Assembly (NCBI GenBank): GCA_019454045.1
Contig: SKCR01033436.1
Location: 42,874-106,873 of the forward strand
Origin: Zanthoxylum bungeanum
Lineage: Eukaryota; Streptophyta; Magnoliopsida; Sapindales; Rutaceae
Direction: 5' to 3'
DNA length: 64,000 bases
Shown in pieces: positions 45,473-56,819 of this stretch; position 1 is the first letter of the stretch; each line of letters starts with the position of its first letter. Both the position numbers and the translations under genes were made by a program. The notes below the pieces were generated by a model that saw nothing but the letters and a program-made list of their open reading frames with translations, had not been told where the DNA came from and searched no databases.

Positions 45473-46567
45473 TCATGTGACACCGGAAGTAGCCCCCTCT
45501 GGGCTGATCCATGTTGAATCTCTTCTACACTTTGTCAATGTATGAGTTCTCAGAGAGTGCCTACAACTTTTAGATCTATCCCAGTAGATTCTTATTCCTA
45601 GAATAAAAGTTGCCTCTCCCAAGTTTCTCATTGAGAATTTTAATGAAAGCCAAACTTTCACCGATTGTAGTATGAGAATGTCATTGCTAAGAAGCAATAC
45701 ATCATCAACGTATAGGACAATGAGTTTCAGTGCGCTCCCACTAACCTTCTTATATACACAAGAATCATCTTCGTTTTGAATGAAACCATATTGTAATATG
45801 ATCTCATCAAAACGTTGGTTCCAAGAACACAATACTTGCTTCAATCCATAAATGGATCAATTTAACTTGCAAACCATGTTTGCATATTTTGGCACGACAA
45901 AACCATTAGGTTGTTGCACATAAACATCCTCCAAAAGGTTTCCGTTAAGGAAAATGATTTTGACGTCCATCTGTCATATTTCATAATCAAAATATGTAGC
46001 AATCGCAAGTATTATCCGAATGGATTTAATCATGGCAACATGTGAAAAATTTTCTTCGTAATCGACACCATGTCGTTGACGATACCCTTTCACTACAAGC
46101 CTAGCTTTGTACGTTTGTATGTTACCATCCATGTCTGTCTTCACCATGAAGACCCATTTTCAACTTATAGGCACAATGTCTTCCGGTACATCAACCAGTG
46201 TCCAAACATGGTTGGTATACATGGAATCCATTTCGGACTTCATGGCCTCTTGCCATAAAGTGGAGTTGGTACCTTGTATCGCTTCCTCATACATAGCTGG
46301 TTTATCTTCCTCAATAAGATTAATATTTACATGAGGTGAGATCATAAACCCATACCTCTTAGGTTGTTTTCTGATTCTCTCCGACCTACGCGGTTTTTGT
46401 GTATTAGAATATTGTGGTATAGTCTCATCCCTGATGAACTGTTGGTGTTCCGAGAGGGGTTCGGTGCCAGGAACAATATCAGTCCGATTTTCATCGAGTT
46501 CTAATTTCCTTCCACTTACAACTACATTTAGGAATTCCTCTAAGGAAAACTGCATGGAGGGCAACAA
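45473..46567 (-). pseudogene. Copia II reverse transcriptase and linker
   Basis: The 135-codon piece 46,567-46,160 is the integrase-RT linker and RT start (RRSERIRKQPKRYGFM, EAIQGTNSTLWQEAMKSEMD). A decayed middle follows (46,160-45,850). The 45,844-45,473 piece then has ILQYGFIQNEDDSCVYKK and IVLYVDDVLLLSND, with the catalytic YVDD intact. It belongs to the RVT_2-type Copia RT. Confidence 0.9.
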
Positions 46568-46569
46568 AT

Positions 46570-47250
46570 ATTTTGTTCTCTTATGGTTGTGGAAATAATA
46601 TCCTTTGGTTTCCCTAGGATAACCAATTACAAATAGGCACTTATCCGATTTGGGTTCTAGTTTGGTATCATCGAAACGTTTAACATATGCCTAGCATTCC
46701 AAAATCTTTAGGAATGAGAAATTCGGTTTCTTTCATGTCCATATTTCATATGGAGTCTGTCCAACAGACTTTGACGGAACCTTATTCAAAATAAGTGTTG
46801 CATTATTCAATGCTTATCTCTAGAAGGAAATTGGTAGCTCAGTGCGACTCATCATTGACCTTACCATGTCCAACAAAGTTCGGTTTCTCCCTTCAGACAC
46901 ATCATTCAATTGAGGTGTTCTGGGAGGAGTCCACTGTGAAATAATACCATACTCTTTCAAGTAATCAAGAAACTCATTGCTCAAGTATTTTCCACCACGG
47001 TCCAACCATGATGTTTTAATACTTTTGCCGGTCTGTTATTCTACTTCGCGTTGAAACTCTTTGAATTTCTCAAAAGTTTTCGACTTGTGTATCATAAGAC
47101 ACACATACCCATAACACGATGCAACATCCGTCAATGTTACGAAGTATTGATATCCACCTCTAGCCTGGCTAGACATGGGCCCACATATGTCACCATGAAC
47201 GAGGGTTAATAGCTCGGTGGCACGTACATCTTTACCGCTAAAAGGCATTT
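46570..47250 (-). pseudogene. Copia II integrase core
   Basis: TELLTLVHGDICGPMSSQAR (first catalytic Asp in HGDICGP) and GGYQYFVTLTDVASCYGYVC (second block) at 47,217-47,100. DRGGKYLSNEFLDYLKEYGI and QWTPPRTPQLNDVSEGRNRT (Glu block) at 47,002-46,880. The normal 'N-G-V-S-E-R-R' has become N-D-V-S-E-G-R. Two stops or frameshifts divide the domain. Confidence 0.9.
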
Positions 47251-47254
47251 TAGG

Positions 47255-47775
47255 TATTTTGCCTAATATGAATTAGGATCAAATCCGTCCAAGTATCAAC
47301 TCTTTGAAAGTATGGATATATGAATCTTGTTAATGTGTCTCAGACGACAATGCCATAGATAAGTCTCATAGGTTTTACTCAATTTGAACCTTTTGTTTGT
47401 CATGTTATATGTTTGAAACTCATTTATATTCAAAATATAAAGACCATTATTAACATCTGCTGTACATATCAAAATGTCATCTTTATATACAAAACACCCA
47501 GTGTTTTTGAATACAAAGGTATACCCGCATTGGGTTAAACAATATACAGAGATGATGTTCGTAGTCAAACTAGGTACAAGATAACAGTCACCTAATGTAA
47601 TTATATGCCCCAAAGGCAGATACAAAACATAGGTCCCAACGGCCAAAACAGCAACTCTCGTCCTGTTTCTGACTCGTAGGTCGATCTCGCCTGAAGCCAG
47701 TATCCTGCTAATCAGCAGATCCTGCACATCAGTACATATGTGAGTACCACATCCAGTATCAAAAATCTAATTTTT
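47255..47775 (-). pseudogene. Copia II protease and GAG-pre-integrase
   Basis: FDTGCGTHICTDVQDL near 47,755-47,710 is the Copia protease active site (D-T-G intact), preceded by a stop. The open frame 47,727-47,296 continues with SLTTNIISVYCLTQCGY and ETYLWHCRLRHINKIHI, the H-C zinc-binding pre-integrase domain. This is the best-preserved single domain of the element. Confidence 0.9.
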
Positions 47776-47789
47776 GTAACTAGTAGTGG

Positions 47790-48681
47790 ACATGTTTATA
47801 ACAAACATACTTGAAGCCGGAGCCTTGCCCGCCTTTACTTCCTTCATGTATGCCTTGTACTCACGACAGTCACGCTTCCAGTGACCCCTTTGCCACAGTG
47901 TAGGCGGACATCTTGGGATATGTCCTTAGTCTTCCCAGAAGACTATGATGATTTAGCCTTGCCATTTTTTCTTCTTTTTCTTCACACCACCAGAAGCCTT
48001 CGGCCAAGCATTGGCTTTCTGTGTTGTCGAAGTAAGATGCGCCTCGCGCTTCTTGCCCTTCAGAAGCTCTGGCTTTGCTTCTTTCATCATCGCCATTAAC
48101 TCTCCAAGAGTCGTTTCTTGGTCCATCATGTTATAGTTCACGATGAACCCGCCCCAACAATCGGGCAGAGACTGTAAGATCAAATCTATAGAAGTCTCAG
48201 CCTCGAAGGTTATGCCCAGCTGACCTAGTTGTTCGATGTCAGCAATCATCTGCGACACATAGTTCTCGACAGATGTACCCTCTGACATACGTGAGCAAAA
48301 GAGTTTCTTTTGCAATTCATACTTCTGAGATCTAAGGTTAGATCTATGAAGGTCCTTTAATTTCAACATCATACTATAAAGATCCAATCCTTTGTTCCGA
48401 CGACGAAATTGAGGAGTCATTACGGCAAGCATAACGGATTGAGCACTAAAGTTATCATCACGATGAGTCTTCCAAAGCTCATGCTCTACTATTTTCTCAA
48501 CTCCGGGCTCAGGCCCGAGAGGTTTCTCTATGACATAGAGTAACTTCTCGGCTCTCAGGACTATCCTGAGATTCATCTCCCAATCAGGAAAATTAGAGCC
48601 GTTAAAGACATTATCGCCCATGATGATGTCCCTAATGCTAATCTTTCCAGCCATCTCGATTGCAATAGTCCGACTATCCAA
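47790..48681 (-). pseudogene. Copia II gag
   Basis: From ATG 48,681 a frame of 242 codons gives a UBN2/gag-type capsid: DNVFNGSNFPDWEMNLRIVL (N-terminal helix), YELQKKLFCSRMSEGTSVEN, and SLPDCWGGFIVNYNMM. The C-terminus is Lys-rich. The frame ends at 47,953 in a poly-Lys stretch (AAGAAGAAAAAG). Past a frameshift, RGHWKRDCREYKAYMKEV near 47,870 is the second half of a zinc knuckle whose first Cys pair is lost. Confidence 0.9.
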
Positions 48682-50891
48682 TCAACGATTTCGGGTACAC
48701 TCAAATGTAATGGTTACTATAGTCCAACTATATAACCAACTACAAGTGGAGTAGTGTCTTGTACAGTCTAACTGTTCAAAGAAAGCAATATTCAATATTA
48801 GTCCAACTAATATATTTATAATGACAATAAATAAAATAAAAGAGCGTGTTTAGCAAGTATTAAATGAAATTACAAATTTAATACTGGCCTCCCACTATTT
48901 TTCGGCGAGCCTCTAACCCTTTGTGGAGTACTCGGGAAACCTAGTTTCCTAGTGGGCTAGGATCCCGTTAAATAACATACAACATTGACTTCGGCCAACA
49001 AGCTGTATGAAACTTAACTAGGTAGATCTCTAAGATCAATTGGATCTCATCCGATTCCTAGATCCGGTAGGTGGACCTCCAAGTCCAAAACATATATCCA
49101 ATATATTTCCTAACATTTTCCTCTGAATCAAATAAGCATTGGCTTTGGCTCAACAAGCTTAACAATTCCAGTTAAGCGTGACCTATTGACAGTGGGAAAG
49201 CTTCGTAATCCACATCGATGTACATAAGTGACCATGACTTTGGCCAACAAGTCACAACTGCCCAAGACATGCGATATATAACAAAACTTTCGTGGTTCAA
49301 ACACATCCGCGATGTACAATGATCTTGACTTTGGCCAACAAATCAAAGTCAATCTTGGATCTTGAGAGAGAACCACTCAATGGAAGGAAAACGCTTAATA
49401 TTAAAGTGAGGGTTTTTCACGTAAATTGGCAACCAATTTATTATCTTTGATTAGGTCTCATCGTACACCCTTAAACATGCATTCTAAAAGTACAATAAGG
49501 CGCGATAAAATTAATAATGATATGCAAATGGATATATAATACAATATGTTCCTAGAACAAACCACTCTCTCTTTCCTCTCTCCCGCTAGCACTTTACATT
49601 CTTCTATCCAATTACATAAGACTAAAAGAAATCTCATTTACATTGAGGGGAATTGGTGAGAAGAGAAATACAAAGAGATAAGGAGGTGAAAGGCTGGACA
49701 TGCAGGTCAAATTTAAATAAATTCCAAATTTATAACAATTTCCAAAATTGTCCCCACCCAACTAACATCCATCCGATATACATTATTCAGACAAATACAT
49801 CCAAGTATTCACACAAAGCATGTTGTCAATTAATTTAATCCAATTAATTAATCTTTGATTAATGATCATCCAATGTTCATACAACGATTTGATTTGCGCG
49901 AGTCCAACTCGTTTAAGAATAAATACTCAAAGTACGTATTCTTGAATTATATCGAACTACAATTTTAAATCCAATTCAAATTGTATCCAATACTAATTCG
50001 TGTTTAATTCCAAATTAACCAATTACACTTTTAATAGTGCCTTTTAGACTTAGATTCCAAATCAAATCCAATTGGGTCTCAAAGGCCCAATTAGCATCCA
50101 ATGCCAATTCAACTAAAGTCCAATGGGCTTTCAATTAATTCTTTAGGCATGGGCTTTGGCCATTATGGATCCAACCCAAGATGCCAAGGCCCAATTTAGG
50201 AATCACCCTATGCCACAAAATCAATTTCGGCCCATTAGGCCCAATTAAATTATTAAAGGCCCAATGTCATTTTTTGGACTTTATGGAAATGGTTTTAGGC
50301 CAATTGGATCCAACCCAATTGTCCAAAACCAAATTTGGCCCAACCAAGCTCATTAGCCCAAATATAACAAATTAGCCCAATCCAATTTTAAAGACTAATT
50401 ATATTAACATAATATTCCAAATATCACATTAATTTTAATTAAAGTGTAATTAATACAATTAATCAATTAATCTAATGTTTCCAAAACACTAATTAATCCA
50501 ATTAATCATGCTTAACATTCAATTCATGTCCAACACAAATTGAAGTAAAATTAATCTAACAACATGCTTCAAACTCACGCCTAAGGCAAGAAATAATATC
50601 CATTTTGATTTCAATCCAATTAAATCAACAATCAATATTCATTTCATGCTTATAACACATCCAATTGTCTAATTTTCAAAAAAAAATCACCATGAGCATA
50701 CTAGTGTCAAGATTCGGCCATGATAAAAAATTTGGGAAATTTTTGATCCAATCAATTTCTTAAATCTAATGATGCATAAATCCAATTCATCATCATATAA
50801 ACACAACCAAACAATCAATTTGGAAAAATCATGCTCCAAGCAAAAATACTCAAATAAAGTCCATAAACCCTTGAAATTAAAATCAAGTTTA
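48682..50891 (-). other. Copia II 5' leader
   Basis: 2.2 kb, non-coding. It contains four CTTGACTTTGGCCAACAA-type repeats (48,985, 49,136, 49,228 and 49,321), 'agtccaactat' repeats, and a stretch rich in GGCCCAATT (50,080-50,420). The same architecture as in Copia I shows it is a family trait. Confidence 0.7.
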
Positions 50892-50907
50892 TGTGGCTCT
50901 GATACCA
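50892..50907 (-). other. Primer binding site of Copia II, initiator Met tRNA
   Basis: Minus strand TGGTATCAGAGCCACA, a clean match to the tRNA-iMet-type site used by plant Copia elements, 1 nt from LTR C2. Confidence 0.93.
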
Positions 50908-50908
50908 T

Positions 50909-52763
50909 TGTTAATGTCTCTAAGACTTGCCCAATGATCCTAAACATGATTTGAGTGTGAATAAATAAGATAAGTTTGCGGAAAGAACTTACATTGATCG
51001 GATGAGAAAATTCAAAACTTTCTTTGTTGTAGAACCTCCAAGCTTTGTTGTTGAGTTCCAAACTCTTGGGTGAGTTTCCTCATCACTTTAAAATGACTCC
51101 TTTAAGTGCTAGCTAGAACAATTTTTGAAAGAAAATTTTCTCCTCCAAGAAGAGCCATTTTCGGCCAAGAGAGAAAAAATGAGGGAGAGAGTGAATAGTA
51201 AGTCAAACTTGCTTTTTGTGTTGTTTTATAATGCCACATTTAATAAGCCCAACAACTTCCATCAAGTGTCAAACCATTGATGTAAGTAAAGTGAGTCCCA
51301 CTACTTTAAATTCCAAATATAGTTGGCTTACACAACACACTTTGGGCTCGGGTTCGTTTAATCCATTTAAACGAATTTTTCCGTCGCTAAATAATTAAAT
51401 CCAATTTAATTAAATAATAATGTCTCGTAAAATTATTATGAAAGTCGCTTACGAATTAATTCCAAATTAATTCGTTCGCTTGAATTAAAATCCAATTTTA
51501 ATTCCATATTGAAATCCAATTTCAATTAATATATCTGATATATTATTTTAGCCCAAATAAATAAATTAAATAGTAAAATCCAATTTAACTATTCAATTTA
51601 CTTTGCCGATTAATTCCAAATTAATCGCGTTCTGTCTTCTAGACGAATTTAATCCCAGATAAATTCTTGTCGTAATTAATCACAGATTAATTTTCTCTCT
51701 CATAATTAATCCCAGATTAATTTGTTCGAGTCAAATGTCATTGGTGAATCTTTGGGAAGCGACCCAAGAGATCTCTGGATATATTGGCAGTAAATACGGT
51801 TGTCGGATTATCTGAACACGTGCGTACCCGGTACCACGTTCTCACCAATTTACAAGACATGGTTGTCTTCTAGCAAAACACTGTGCCTACCCAATTCTCC
51901 AGAAATATTCAACGAGGAATATATAATATGTATAAGGCATAGTATACAATGTATGCGTAATACGATCCGGTGTCAGATGTCACATGCTAGGCCTAGGGTT
52001 GGAATTGTGTCTGCCCCGTACGAAACATATATTGGATCATCAGCAACTAATCTCTGTAATCGGATAATCATGACCTAGTCATATTACCCCGATAGCTGCA
52101 TCATTTAAGAGTACCAGTTTTGTATCCTGCGTGATCATCATCTCCATATGACTGAAGTGATACTTCCATCTTGACATCACACCCAATACACTATGATTCT
52201 CAGTAAACCCAAAAGAGGTGTACACAGAACTTGTTAAAGCTCCAGACGACCAAAACCAAAGTATACTGATTGTCGCAAGTATTAGCGATGCAAGTCTCAG
52301 GTTAAGACCACATACACCTACCCTGATTCGGATTCCCATAGACACATAGTCATACTACCAATGGAATTCCGAGGGGTCTATCCAGAGTGAAGTTGTTTCC
52401 GTACCATCGGTAAACAGAACCTCCTATCACAATTCCATAAGTATCCAATACTTAAATATATGAGAACTATGCCGATAAGCTTCCATAACGCGCACAAGTG
52501 TAATACTAGTCTATTCTGCATTATCGATGTCCAGTCTCGATAATACTACGACTATGGATATTTAATGATTAACCCTTTCGTGGATTAATATTGTCTCATA
52601 TCTTATTAATTCGGAACTAATCATAAGGACTTTTATCATTTATATATCCAAGTAATCCAATTACAAAATGATAAAAGAGCAATTTCCTTTGTCACACAGT
52701 TAATTTGTACAAAACACCATGTCTTTTAAAAATAGTGATGCTATGGATCATAATTGTCCAAAA
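50909..52763 (-). mobile_element. Copia II 5' LTR (C2)
   Basis: 1,855 bp, TGTTAATGTCTC...GTCCAAAA on the plus strand. The terminal CAACA is mutated to CAAAA. TATA box at 51,232-51,241 (minus). Confidence 0.92.
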
Positions 52764-52811
52764 ATTGGAGCGTCCCAGAAGCTTCGAGGATGGGGTACAG
52801 ACTCTGGGAAT

Positions 52812-53285
52812 TGAGATCGGATATGAGGATCCGATCACAGCAGAGATCAAGGCATCTCAAACTAATCGAGGCATCGAGGGACCTGTGGGTTCATCAATCA
52901 TTACAGTAGACATTGAGGCATCTCAACCCGATCGAGGCATCAGGGGGACCTGTTAGTTCATCAATCATTACAGTAGAGATCGAGAAATCTCAAACCGATC
53001 GATGCATTATGGGACCTTCGGGTTTATTAATCATTATATCAAAGATCGAGGCATCGGGGGACTTATATGTTCATCAATCATCAGGATAGAGATAAGTTAT
53101 TTCACAATCTATCGAGGTATCGAGGGACTTGAGGGTCCAATCATAGCGGAGATTAAGGCATCTCACAACCGATCGAGGCATTAAGGGACAAATGATCCAA
53201 CCACTATCATAACAGAGATCGAGGCATCTCTCAATCGATCAAGGCATCGAAAGATTGAGGGTTCAACAACTATCTGAACAGAGGA
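52812..53285 (+). repeat. 66-bp minisatellite in Y' 3' region
   Basis: About seven units starting near 52,843, built on 'gagatcaaggcatctcaaac' plus 'cgatcgaggcatcgagggac' and 'tcatcaatcattacagta'. Most are 60-68 bp; one is about 45 bp. An incomplete unit precedes them. Confidence 0.88.
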
Positions 53286-53411
53286 CCCACGTAACAATAA
53301 TCAAAATAAAAACAGCAATGTAAGTCTGGTGATGCCCGACAAATCAGGAAAGTAAAAATTCATGCATGACTTTGATAAACTTGTCACTGTCACACACTAC
53401 AAAAGCCTACC

Positions 53412-53425
53412 AAAGTGGGGGCGAT
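53412..53425 (+). other. Polypurine tract of Y'
   Basis: AAAGTGGGGGCGAT directly before the LTR start TGTAGACACTG. Confidence 0.85.
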
Positions 53426-54413
53426 TGTAGACACTGTATTTTTACGCATAGCTCGATGATGAGTCTTCTATGGGGACACCCTCCGAAAATTGGGAAATTG
53501 TAAGGATGAATGCCATGAAGGAAAGGAACTCCAAGGAATATAGCCCAAAATCCAACCATACATCACTTATGTCCGGTATATCTTATCTCTAGCTAGTAAA
53601 TCTGCCGGATATACCCAGAAACCCTAAATTCGATTAGACATGAGACAGTTGTCAATTAATGTAGTGATTGTCAATCATTGAAATCACGGACCTGATTGAT
53701 TTCCAACCGGATATGAAATTAAAAAATATATATATTCGGCCAAACATACAATTCAAAATATATATCCAGTCGAACATAGATCCAACTGTATCGAGCTGTC
53801 AATAACTATCCATATCTTCAGTTACTAGAATCACGTGCATGACTATGTCTGGTCAGACATATATCTCAAAATATAAATCCGATCAGATATGTCTTGAGTT
53901 GTAATTGACACAGCAGATTGGCAATCACTGGAGAAGTGAAAGGGATTATGTCTCCTCCTTCCATTCTCACCCCCTCATTTTTTTTTAATAAAAATGGGGA
54001 TCCCCATTCATAAATGGGGGATACACAATTTGGAGGCTGGTGGGAATCAATCCAGAAGAATTCTAAAAAAAAAAAAAACAAAACAGTAACCTTATGAGAG
54101 AAATCATTCACCTCTTTTTGGAGCTCATTTCCCCTGGTATAAATCCAACATCTACCCGACAATCAGAAGTTTCTTTAGAGCTAAAACACGTAGAAAAGGT
54201 ACGACCTGAGGTTGCACTTCTTAGTTTTTCTTCATTTTGGAGTTACTTTTAGTGACACAATATCTCTAGCCGTGCGAACATCACGTCCGGTCGAACGTAC
54301 ACATACATTCAGCCACCTACAACATGTCAGGCCATGTTTACCGCTTTCTCTAGTTAATTGCATGATTAGTTATTTGTTATGTTACACCCATCCTTGTTAA
54401 ATTATGCATGATT
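53426..54413 (+). mobile_element. Y' 3' LTR, 3'-truncated
   Basis: Begins TGTAGACACTGTATTTTT. Similar to 37,627-38,390 and cut off near 54,413 ('aattatgcatgattagt'). The AGGT motif is at 54,197 (AGGTACGACCTGAGG). It contains an A-run at 54,066. Confidence 0.85.
54197..54211 (+). promoter_or_regulatory. Conserved LTR motif AGGTNNNACCTGAGG (Y')
   Basis: AGGTACGACCTGAGG. The 5' LTR equivalent near 38,175 is degenerate. Confidence 0.6.
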
Positions 54414-55244
54414 AGTCTCGATAGGAGTATCCTCTGGAGAACCCAAGCCTCAAAAAATCACTCGAGATCCAGCCTGAAAAGTAACATCTCCTGATGAACC
54501 TGGCTTGCCCGATTAGGAGTCCCTGAATACTTGACAAAACTAAATCTCATTGTTGAGTTTACGCTTTGGGGCTTGGATAGAGTATCTAAAATTACCCTCT
54601 GTTGAGCTTTCAAAAGCCGACAAACCTTAGGTGAAGTATACGACGAAGCCAAACATTCATACTCCTAAAATCAGGTTGTATCTTTCTATAAATTGAGTTA
54701 CGCAGTAACCATGCAGAGTGGAGAATCCACTAACTTTTTATACTGGAAATGGCCAAATTCCAAGTCAAATAGGGAACCCACAGCCCTGGTCACTTCCACT
54801 AACAGCGCGCCATGGGAAATAGCATTGAAAATTAGCAGAAAATTATGTGCAAACTTAACTAAACTATTCTAAGTAAACAAGTTGGCTAATTCACACTTTA
54901 GCTCCACTTATAGCCATAGCATAATAGAACTCTGAAAGTTGAATATCAGAATTAACGCAATTTACCTAACCAAAATTTAAAATTGGACAAGTTGTTTCAA
55001 ACTCGGATCTCCGAGATCCGGTGCTTAAAAATAAAGGCTCTGTTATTAAAGCATTTAACTAAATTTTCAATGCAACATAATTGGGGATCATTCACTTAAA
55101 ATAAACGGAAAAACTTGCATGGAATACTGCTTCGGAAATAAAAATGCCTAGTAAAGGGCACATACACTTAGAAATTTTCTTCATTTATTAAAAAGGCCAT
55201 CGTTATGCCGTGATACAAAATTTTTTTTTATTAAATTTACAATG
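54414..55244. other. Unassigned sequence flanking Copia III
   Basis: Non-repetitive within the window, apart from its duplicate at 63,465-64,000. A 64-codon minus frame (54,652-54,458) is unrecognised. I see no transposon hallmarks. Confidence 0.4.
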
Positions 55245-55531
55245 TGGGGGGAGGAGTTCCTTCATCTTCCGAGTCAGAGAGGGGTTGATGTCCTTCTTCA
55301 CCCACCTCTGAATCAAGGTCGGTGGGAATTTCGGTTTTGTCATCCAAAACGGCTGAGGTAGATACGTCACCATCAAGATGAACCTTAGACCATCCTCGAG
55401 GCAAATAGCAGGCTTCATCATGTTCTCGAGGAAGAAACCCTTTCTTTAGACGATGACACCGGCCGAATAAGCAAAATCGGCCCGGACGAAATCAGTCTGG
55501 AGCTTAGAGGTCTCCTGAATAAAACTCACAT
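55245..55531 (-). pseudogene. Unidentified coding-like fragment, acidic C-terminus
   Basis: A minus-strand frame begins at the Copia III boundary (DVSFIQETSKLQTDFVRADF) and has one in-frame TAA (near 55,450). It continues KGFLPREHDEACYLPRGW and a Ser/Asp/Glu-rich tail ending DSEDEGTPPPTL before a stop at about 55,245. Composition looks like a real protein C-terminus. I do not recognise the family; it could be a host gene or a mobile-element protein. Copia III is inserted at its upstream side. Confidence 0.45.
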
Positions 55532-55532
55532 C

Positions 55533-56272
55533 TGTTATAGAAACAATCAACGAATATAATAATTTTATTTAAACAGAAACTTGAAAACGTAATACAAATC
55601 AAAACCAACAGAAACTTACAGAATCAACAACAAAATTTATAAACTCACAGACTTGAGATTGAGGCTAGCGTAACGCTATGTCCTATAGCAGAATTTCGTC
55701 CCTACTCTTGTGCTTGTAGTTCTACGGACGTCTGCCACCAGGATTCAACAATCTGAAGTCGAAATTCTGCACCGAAATCGACCCCCTGGCGAATCTACTT
55801 GATATCTTTTTTAATTCGTTTCCCAAAGACCAGATTTGATAATCAATGTTTTTCACAAAGTTAATGCCTCTGCAGAATATACTGTTCTATATATATAGTG
55901 ACAGTTGGATCGGTTAATGATGAAATGGTGTGACTCTTTCTTTAATTGATGAAGGATTGCATCCTTCTGATTTGAACTGCAAATCAAATCCAAGAAATCA
56001 AAAAAGAAAAAACGTTTTCAAAGAGGCCAATTAATCACAAGAGCCCAAGAGCCCCAAGGCCCAAGGCCCATCTTTTGACCAATTAATATATATTAAATAT
56101 ATATTAATTATCATGCCAACCATACATCCAAGCCATGCATCAAAGCCCAAGCCCAAGCCCAAGCCTTATCATTCCAATTTAATATAAGTTTGAATACCAC
56201 TTATAAACTTCCACATTCCTTATACATTTTAGATGTGGGACTCTATCACTATTTGATATACAAACTCTTACA
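55533..56272 (-). mobile_element. Copia III LTR D1 (3' LTR)
   Basis: TGTTATAGAAAC...CTCTTACA on the plus strand; TGTAAGAGTTTG start on the minus strand. A TATATATATAG box lies at 55,888-55,898. Confidence 0.9.
55888..55898 (-). promoter_or_regulatory. TATA box of LTR D1
   Basis: CTATATATATAG on the minus strand; same in D2 at 61,164-61,175. Confidence 0.5.
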
Positions 56273-56282
56273 ATACCCCACA
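56273..56282 (-). other. Polypurine tract of Copia III
   Basis: Minus strand TGTGGGGTAT before the LTR start. Repeated after D2 at 61,552. Confidence 0.8.
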
Positions 56283-56819
56283 TTTGTATAGCAAATTGTG
56301 GCGATACTGTACATAACGTGATCTGGAGAAAACTTAAAATTGATATGCATCAGGAGAGGTGTCTTTTGGACTTGAACCTTCCTTAGTAAATACTTACTGG
56401 ATTTACCGATGAATCAGTGTGTATATGAGACATTGAACTGTTCATCATATTTGTAAATCTAGGCAATAAGTATCACACATATTCAATTTCGACATCTTTC
56501 GATTCATACGGTTGTGTTCATTTTGGTCCTGAACAATCCTGGATTCATAGGAGCTTTAGAGAATTTAGCCATTTAATTCTCATAAATGCGACCCCACATT
56601 ACTCCTATATAGGTGACACAAAATTCATAAGTATCGTAAAATACTATTTTGTCATTAAGAATGATCAATCATTCATCCTTATCATCATAAAGAGCATAAT
56701 TTTCTTATCATAGGAATGAGCAACTCGTTATGCTCTATTATTTGAGTTTCACCCAACTAGTTTTCCACATTGAACCTAGACTTTGATTTACCAAATTACT
56801 AGGTTGGGTTTCCGCTAAG
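56283..56819 (-). other. Copia III 3' untranslated region
   Basis: Non-coding, between the RNase H stop and the polypurine tract; duplicated at 61,562-62,100. No internal repeats seen. Confidence 0.6.

Larger units (their letters stand above)
42908..52763 (-). mobile_element. Copia II: complete LTR retrotransposon with decayed pol
   Basis: LTR C1 (42,908-44,738) and LTR C2 (50,909-52,763), with perfect target duplication ATTGG (42,903-42,907 and 52,764-52,768). Minus order: LTR C2, initiator-Met primer site, long leader, gag, protease, integrase, RT, RNase H, polypurine tract, LTR C1. It is the same family as Copia I and the better-preserved copy. Domain order (integrase before RT) is diagnostic of Ty1/Copia. 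Confidence 0.95.
37627..54413 (+). mobile_element. Element Y': pol-less Ogre/Tat-like element, host of Copia II
   Basis: 5' LTR lacking its first 200 bp (37,627-39,042), primer site, leader, gag (39,826-41,010), no protease/RT/integrase, a long 3' region with two minisatellites, polypurine tract, and 3' LTR truncated at 54,413. Copia II occupies 42,908-52,763. The lack of pol is either an internal deletion or a large-retrotransposon-derivative type of organisation. Confidence 0.8.
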
